This document shows, piece by piece, positions 15,466 through 19,258 of a DNA stretch of 19,258 bases; position 1 is the stretch's first letter; each line of letters starts with the position of its first letter. Below the pieces are notes generated by a model. The model had not been told where the DNA came from and did no database searches. It worked only from the letters and a program-made list of their open reading frames with translations. A program made the translations under genes and the position numbers. The stretch is taken from assembly GCA_031259795.1 (NCBI GenBank), contig JAIRLA010000165.1:1-19258 (forward strand), given 5' to 3'. Origin of the DNA: Azoarcus sp. Its GTDB lineage: Bacteria > Pseudomonadota > Gammaproteobacteria > Burkholderiales > Rhodocyclaceae.

Positions 15466-17799
15466 CTATTGGAATGGATTCTTAGCCGCCGGGCGCACGC
15501 GCGCGATGCGCACGACTTCGGGTACTTGCCGCACGCGGCGCATGATCCTGGCCAGGTGCTGGCGGTCATGTACTTGCAGGGTCATGCGCAGGGCGATGTA
15601 GGGCGTTTCGCTCTGGTCCATGACGGCGCTCTGGATGTTGCAGCCGTCGCTGGCGATGGCGTTGGCGACGCGCACGAGCATGTCGCGCGCGGGGCGGGAG
15701 AGGATGCGGATGGTCACTTCAAAGAGACGCGCTTCGTCCGCTTCCCAGTCGGCATCGACCCAGCGTCCGAGGTTGCCGCGCATGCGGGCGATGACGGGGC
15801 AGTCTTGCAGGTGGATTTCGAGGCCGTGGCCGCGCCGGATGACGCCGATTACGGGATCGCCCGGAATCGGCTGGCAGCAGTGGGCCAGGTGCATGGCGCC
15901 GTTTTCGCCGCCGTGGATCTTGAGCCGGGGCATGGCGGCGACGCTCTCCGCTTTGCCGGCCAGGCCGTCCTCGCGCTTCTGGGCGAGCAGCAGGCGGCGG
16001 GCTACGGCCACGGGCATGCGGTTGCCCAGTCCGATGTCGGTGTAGATGTCGCGCGCGCTGTCGATGCCGCGATCGCGCAGGAAGCGTTCCCAAGCGTGCG
16101 ATGAGATTTTGTCGACGGTGAAGCCGTGCGGGCGCAGGGCGAGGTTGAGCAGGCGTTCGCCCAGGCTGATGGCTTCGTCCTGCTGCTTGTTCTTGAGGAA
16201 ATGGCGGATGCGCGCGCGCGCGCGCCCGGTGCGCACGTGGGAGAGCCACGCCGGATTGGGGCTGGGGTAGGCGGAGGTGATGATTTCGACCTGGTCGCCG
16301 CTGCGCAGCTCGGTGTGGAGCGGGCGGTGGTCGGAGTTGATGCGGCAGCCGACGCAGCGGTGGCCGACGTCGGTGTGTACGGCATAGGCGAAGTCGACCG
16401 GGGTGGAGCCGCGCGGCAGGGTGAAGATGCGCCCTTTGGGGGAGATGACGAAGACTTCGCCGGGGAAGAGGTTAACCTTGACCTGTTCGAGGAATTCGCT
16501 GGCGCCGCCGGAATTCATTTGCAGGTCGAGCAGGGTTTGCATCCAGGCGTGGGTCTGCTGTTGCAATTCGCCGATGTTCTTGTCGTTGTCCTTGTAGAGC
16601 CAGTGCGCGGCGACGCCCGATTCGGCGATGCGGTGCATTTCGGAGGTGCGTATCTGCACTTCGGCCAGTACGCCGCCGGGGCCGATCAGGGTGGTGTGCA
16701 GGCTGCGGTAGCCGTTTTCGCGCGGGATGGCGATGTAGTCCTTCATGCGTCCGGGGTAGGGCTGGTAGATGGAGTGCAGCGCCCCGAGGGCAAGGTAGCA
16801 GGCGGGCACGCCGGGGACGATGAGGCGGAAGCCGTGGATGTCATAGACGTAGGAGAAGGCGCGGCGTTTTTCGCCCATGCCGATGGGAAGGCTGTGGCGC
16901 GATTCGGCGATGCGCTGCTGTATTTTGCGGTAAATGCTGTAGAGGCGCTTTTCGCGCCCCTGTACTTCGGCTTCGACGCCCCACTGCGGCAGGCGCTCTT
17001 CGATGCCGGTCTGCAATTGCGCGAGGAGCTTGCGGCGGTTGCCGCGCTCGGCGGCGACGGCGCGGGCGAGGACGCGGTGCCGCCATGGGTATTTGTTGAC
17101 GAAGGAGAGGTCTTCCAGTTCCTGGAAGATGCCGTCGAGACCGAGACGGCGGGCGATGGGGGCGTAGATTTCCAGCGTTTCGCCGGCAATGCGGCGGCGC
17201 TTGTCCGGACGCATGACGAAGAGGGTGCGCATGTTGTGCAGGCGGTCGGCGAGCTTGATGAGGATCACCCGCAAGTCGTTGCTCATGGCGAGCAGCATTT
17301 TGTAGAAGTTGGCGGCTTGCTCTTCTTCGTGGGAACGGAACTGGAGTTTGTCGAGCTTGGAGAGGGCGTCGACGAGATCGGCGGCGGTCTGGCCGAAACG
17401 CTCGGCGATTTCGGCCTTGGAGATGTAGGTGTCTTCGACGACATCGTGCAGCAGCGCCGCGCACAGGGCCTGGGCGTCGAGGTGCCAGTCGGCGACGATG
17501 GAGGCGACCGCGAGCGGATGGACGATGTAGAGTTCGCCGCTCTTGCGCGTTTGGCCGCTGTGGGCTTCGGCGGCGAAGCGGTAGGAGGCTTCGACGCGGG
17601 CGATGTCCTCGCCCTTGAGATAGGCGGCGAGCTTTTCCTTCAGGAGCGCGAAAAGCGGCTCGGTGGCGTGCGGCGGCGGCTCAATGGTGTGCGGTCCGGC
17701 ATCGGTGGCGTGCGCAGGCGCGGGAGCGGATTCTTCGGCGCGAGGCGGTTCCGCGCCCGCCGGGCCTGTTTGGGGAGTGAGTGCATGGACGGGTTCCAT
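15466..17799 (-). CDS. spoT: bifunctional (p)ppGpp synthetase/hydrolase
   Basis: This 777-residue cytoplasmic RelA/SpoT-family enzyme makes and degrades the stringent-response alarmone. The N-terminal HD hydrolase appears active, with YIVHPLAVA (H94) and LLHDVVEDT (H118, D119, E122, D123). The synthetase domain has GREKRLYSIYRKIQQ, YDIHGFRLIV and EVQIRT (E380). The RxKD motif, RMKD at 351-354, is typical of bifunctional enzymes rather than RelA-only ones (ExDD). TGS follows (about 447-508), then a Cys-containing region with HCCQPIPGDPVIG (640-652) and a C-terminal ACT domain (about 690-768). A Pro/Ala-rich extension of about 45 residues precedes the domain start near 48. ATG 17799 is the only Met before the HD domain; GGAA lies seven bases upstream. 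It is the last gene of gmk-rpoZ-spoT, 21 bases after rpoZ. Confidence 0.95.
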   Translation of the reverse strand: MEPVHALTPQTGPAGAEPPRAEESAPAPAHATDAGPHTIEPPPHATEPLFALLKEKLAAYLKGEDIARVEASYRFAAEAHSGQTRKSGELYIVHPLAVASIVADWHLDAQALCAALLHDVVEDTYISKAEIAERFGQTAADLVDALSKLDKLQFRSHEEEQAANFYKMLLAMSNDLRVILIKLADRLHNMRTLFVMRPDKRRRIAGETLEIYAPIARRLGLDGIFQELEDLSFVNKYPWRHRVLARAVAAERGNRRKLLAQLQTGIEERLPQWGVEAEVQGREKRLYSIYRKIQQRIAESRHSLPIGMGEKRRAFSYVYDIHGFRLIVPGVPACYLALGALHSIYQPYPGRMKDYIAIPRENGYRSLHTTLIGPGGVLAEVQIRTSEMHRIAESGVAAHWLYKDNDKNIGELQQQTHAWMQTLLDLQMNSGGASEFLEQVKVNLFPGEVFVISPKGRIFTLPRGSTPVDFAYAVHTDVGHRCVGCRINSDHRPLHTELRSGDQVEIITSAYPSPNPAWLSHVRTGRARARIRHFLKNKQQDEAISLGERLLNLALRPHGFTVDKISSHAWERFLRDRGIDSARDIYTDIGLGNRMPVAVARRLLLAQKREDGLAGKAESVAAMPRLKIHGGENGAMHLAHCCQPIPGDPVIGVIRRGHGLEIHLQDCPVIARMRGNLGRWVDADWEADEARLFEVTIRILSRPARDMLVRVANAIASDGCNIQSAVMDQSETPYIALRMTLQVHDRQHLARIMRRVRQVPEVVRIARVRPAAKNPFQ

Positions 17800-17820
17800 G
17801 ACGCATTTCCATGGCTGTTT

Positions 17821-18036
17821 CTACGCCTGGCCTCGGTTGAGCATTTCCAGACCGATCTTGCCCGCCTCGATTTCCCTGAGCGCGATGACCGTGGGTTTGT
17901 CGCGGTCGAGCGGGTCTGTTTCGATGTGCGGCGTGCCGCCGATGGTGAGCTGGCGGGCGCGGTAGGCCGCCACCAAGGTGAGCTGGAAGCGGTTGGGAAT
18001 TTTCCTGAGGCAGGTTTCGACGGTTACGCGGGCCAT
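17821..18036 (-). CDS. rpoZ: RNA polymerase omega subunit
   Basis: This 71-residue subunit binds the beta-prime subunit, supports polymerase assembly and forms part of a ppGpp-binding site in E. coli. The family pattern is clear: [34 protein letters not shown] and [16 protein letters not shown]. It is shorter than the E. coli protein at the C-terminus, as expected for betaproteobacteria. Its AGGA ribosome binding site lies within the last codons of gmk, whose stop is three bases before this start, so the two are probably translationally coupled. Its pairing with spoT fits the omega-ppGpp link. Confidence 0.96.
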   Translation of the reverse strand: MARVTVETCLRKIPNRFQLTLVAAYRARQLTIGGTPHIETDPLDRDKPTVIALREIEAGKIGLEMLNRGQA

Positions 18037-18039
18037 GGA

Positions 18040-18669
18040 TCAGTCCTGTGCAAAAGAGGAGAAATAACGGGAATGGCGCTTGTGCTGGCTGGCGTAGCGC
18101 AATCGTGTCGCCCGCACGATCGCCGCCATGTCGTCGATTGCCGCCGGCAAGCGATCGTTGATTATAACGTAAGCAAATTCGCCCACATGGCTCATTTCGC
18201 CCCGCGCGGCCGCCAGGCGCCGGGCGATGGTTTCTTCGCTGTCGGTGCCGCGTCCGCGCAGGCGTCGTTCAAGCTCGCCAAACGACGGCGGCAGCACGAA
18301 AATCCCCACCGCGCCGGGAAAGACCAGGCGCACCTGGCGCGCCCCCCGCCAGTCGATCTCAAGTATGACGTCATGGCCGTCCCTGGTTTGCTCTTCGAGC
18401 CAGGCGCGCGAGGTTCCATAATAATTGCCGTGCACTTCGGCCCATTCGAGGAATTCGCCCGCCGCGCACAGCCGCTGGAAAGCCGCGGCGTCGATGAAAT
18501 GGTATTCGCGCCCGTTCTCCTCGCCCTCGCGCGGCGCGCGCGTGGTGTGGGAGACCGACAGCCGCAGGTCGGGACTGCGTTCGAGCAGGCCGCGCACCAG
18601 CGTGGTCTTGCCCACTCCGGACGGCGCAGTGACGATGAAAAGTGTTCCCGGCGTGTCTCGTTCGTTCAT
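18040..18669 (-). CDS. gmk: guanylate kinase
   Basis: This 209-residue cytoplasmic enzyme phosphorylates GMP to GDP with ATP. The P-loop is TAPSGVGKTTL (14-24). The guanylate kinase signature is HTTRAPREGEENGREYHF (41-58), with the GMP-binding region continuing through GEFLEWAEVHGNYYGTS. VILEIDWRGA (101-110) is the conserved core strand. The frame is open far upstream, but MNERDTPGTLFIVTAPSG gives normal length; no strong ribosome binding site is visible, and ATG 18729 is a less likely alternative. On the minus strand TATCAT (18733-18728) could be a -10 element, but the -35 is poor. It leads the gmk-rpoZ-spoT operon; the yicC gene often found upstream is absent. Confidence 0.95.
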   Translation of the reverse strand: MNERDTPGTLFIVTAPSGVGKTTLVRGLLERSPDLRLSVSHTTRAPREGEENGREYHFIDAAAFQRLCAAGEFLEWAEVHGNYYGTSRAWLEEQTRDGHDVILEIDWRGARQVRLVFPGAVGIFVLPPSFGELERRLRGRGTDSEETIARRLAAARGEMSHVGEFAYVIINDRLPAAIDDMAAIVRATRLRYASQHKRHSRYFSSFAQD

Positions 18670-18757
18670 CGAAAACCGATTCTGGTTTGAAAGCCGGCCC
18701 TCCAGGGCGGCAAGCACAGCGGCAAACATGATACGGGTTTGCAGGCAAAACGAGAAC

Positions 18758-18931
18758 AAGGCCGCGAGGACTGTACATGTATAGATATTTATGGGGCCAC
18801 CGCACCCGCGGCGTGCGGCGTCGGGATAGCGCGAGTACGATGGGAGCGCGGTCGGGCAGGTACATTTCATCCTGCGCGCGAAGGAACCGGGGTTCGGCCT
18901 GGAAGAAATCGCCGGTCTCCTGAATCTTTCA
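18758..18931 (+). pseudogene. decayed MerR-family metal regulator remnant
   Basis: One continuous frame carries the core of a MerR DNA-binding domain but is interrupted by two in-frame TAG codons (18782-18784 and 18827-18829). The first block gives KAARTVHV, like the first helix-turn-helix of MerR proteins. Between the stops, PRRAASG precedes the second TAG exactly where family members have Tyr in SGYREYD. After it comes REYD, then FILRAKEPGFGLEEIAGLL, a strong match to the FIRRARELGFSLEEIRELL-type helix. About 6-8 codons (the IRYYE..GL segment) seem to be missing near the first stop. The metal-binding C-terminal half is gone; the frame ends in unrelated sequence. It lies immediately before, and in the same direction as, the copper-type ATPase gene, a common arrangement for CueR/HmrR-type regulators. 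Confidence 0.7.
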
Positions 18932-19014
18932 TCTTTCCGCCGATGCCGAATCCGGCGCGGCGGGCGTGAAGGCGCGCGCGGGCGCGAACGAATTTTGAAC
19001 CACGAGATGACACG

Positions 19015-19258
19015 ATGACGCTTGCAGCACTGGAACCCCCTCCCGGCGACGCCTTCCCCGAACGGCGGACCGTGGAATTCGCGCTCTCCGGCCTGGCCTG
19101 CGCCGCCTGCGCGGCGCGGGTGGAACGGCAGCTCAACAGGCTCCCCGGCGTCGAGGCGACGGTCAACTTCGCCGCCGAGCGCGCCCATGTGCGCTTCAAC
19201 CCCGGCGCGACCGGCGTCGAACAATTGATCGACACGGTGCGGAAAACCGGCTTCACCG
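19015..19258 (+). CDS. heavy-metal (probably copper) P-type ATPase, N-terminal part
   Basis: This is the 5' end of a gene cut by the window edge: 81 codons and one base, without a stop. After about 18 residues comes an HMA metal-binding domain: TVEFALSGLACAACAARVER with metal-binding C29 and C32, then LPGVEATVNFAAERAHVRF and an IDTVRKTGF helix. This pattern is typical of the N-terminus of CopA-like copper-exporting P1B ATPases in betaproteobacteria. The usual GMTCxxC reads GLACAAC. A free-standing copper chaperone is an alternative, but the leading extension favours an ATPase. No clear ribosome binding site precedes ATG 19015, and an upstream ATG at 19007 ends after three codons. No MerR-type 19-20 bp spaced promoter is obvious. 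A MerR remnant lies just upstream. Confidence 0.82.
   Translation, partial: MTLAALEPPPGDAFPERRTVEFALSGLACAACAARVERQLNRLPGVEATVNFAAERAHVRFNPGATGVEQLIDTVRKTGFT

Noticed and set aside
16126..18690. 854-codon open frame antisense to spoT, rpoZ and gmk
   Set aside because: It mirrors three well-recognised genes; its length comes from GC-rich third positions. Its product shows no family motif.
18670..19224. Upstream extension of gmk to 394 codons
   Set aside because: The added 185 residues are Arg-rich with no domain and run antisense through the MerR remnant and the ATPase start; the normal Gmk length begins at 18669.

Overview
The window looks like chromosomal DNA from a high-GC betaproteobacterium, most likely Rhodocyclales or Nitrosomonadales-like. 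This is inferred from the overall protein style and from the layout folB<-/->plsY, tsaD<-, rpsU-dnaG-rpoD->, and a gmk-rpoZ-spoT operon. A short H-NS protein of the betaproteobacterial type, with a C-terminal TGxGRKPxW DNA-binding motif, points the same way. I cannot name the species from the sequence. Nearly all genes are housekeeping genes and appear intact.

Layout. Positions 1-120 are AT-rich (about 39% GC by hand count) with no recognisable gene. Positions 121-975 are a mosaic of palindromic REP-like repeats. Next come tamB (1050-5102), a repeat copy, proA (5366-6643), a probable 49-codon ORF coupled to xerD (6662-6811), and xerD (6808-7731). A 550-bp intergenic region with a perfect 14-bp inverted repeat follows, then an H-NS family gene (8286-8612) and a bidirectional terminator. 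folB (minus) diverges from plsY (plus), and tsaD (minus) converges on plsY. tsaD diverges from the macromolecular-synthesis operon rpsU-dnaG-rpoD, which has a perfect TATAAT promoter and is followed directly by a CAT-anticodon tRNA (probably tRNA-Ile2). On the minus strand gmk-rpoZ-spoT form a tight operon (18669 down to 15466). The right end holds the first 81 codons of a copper-type P-ATPase with an HMA domain. Just before it lies the decayed remnant of a MerR-family regulator.

Functional themes: outer-membrane biogenesis (tamB), proline synthesis (proA), chromosome dimer resolution (xerD), nucleoid structure (hns), folate (folB), phospholipid synthesis (plsY), tRNA t6A modification (tsaD), initiation of translation, replication and transcription (rpsU, dnaG, rpoD), and GMP/ppGpp metabolism with RNA polymerase omega (gmk, rpoZ, spoT).

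I found no convincing novel multi-gene system. The most noteworthy items are the MerR pseudogene before the copper ATPase, the composite REP mosaic and its copies at other gene junctions, the small ORF overlapping xerD by ATGA, and the unexplained inverted repeat between xerD and hns.
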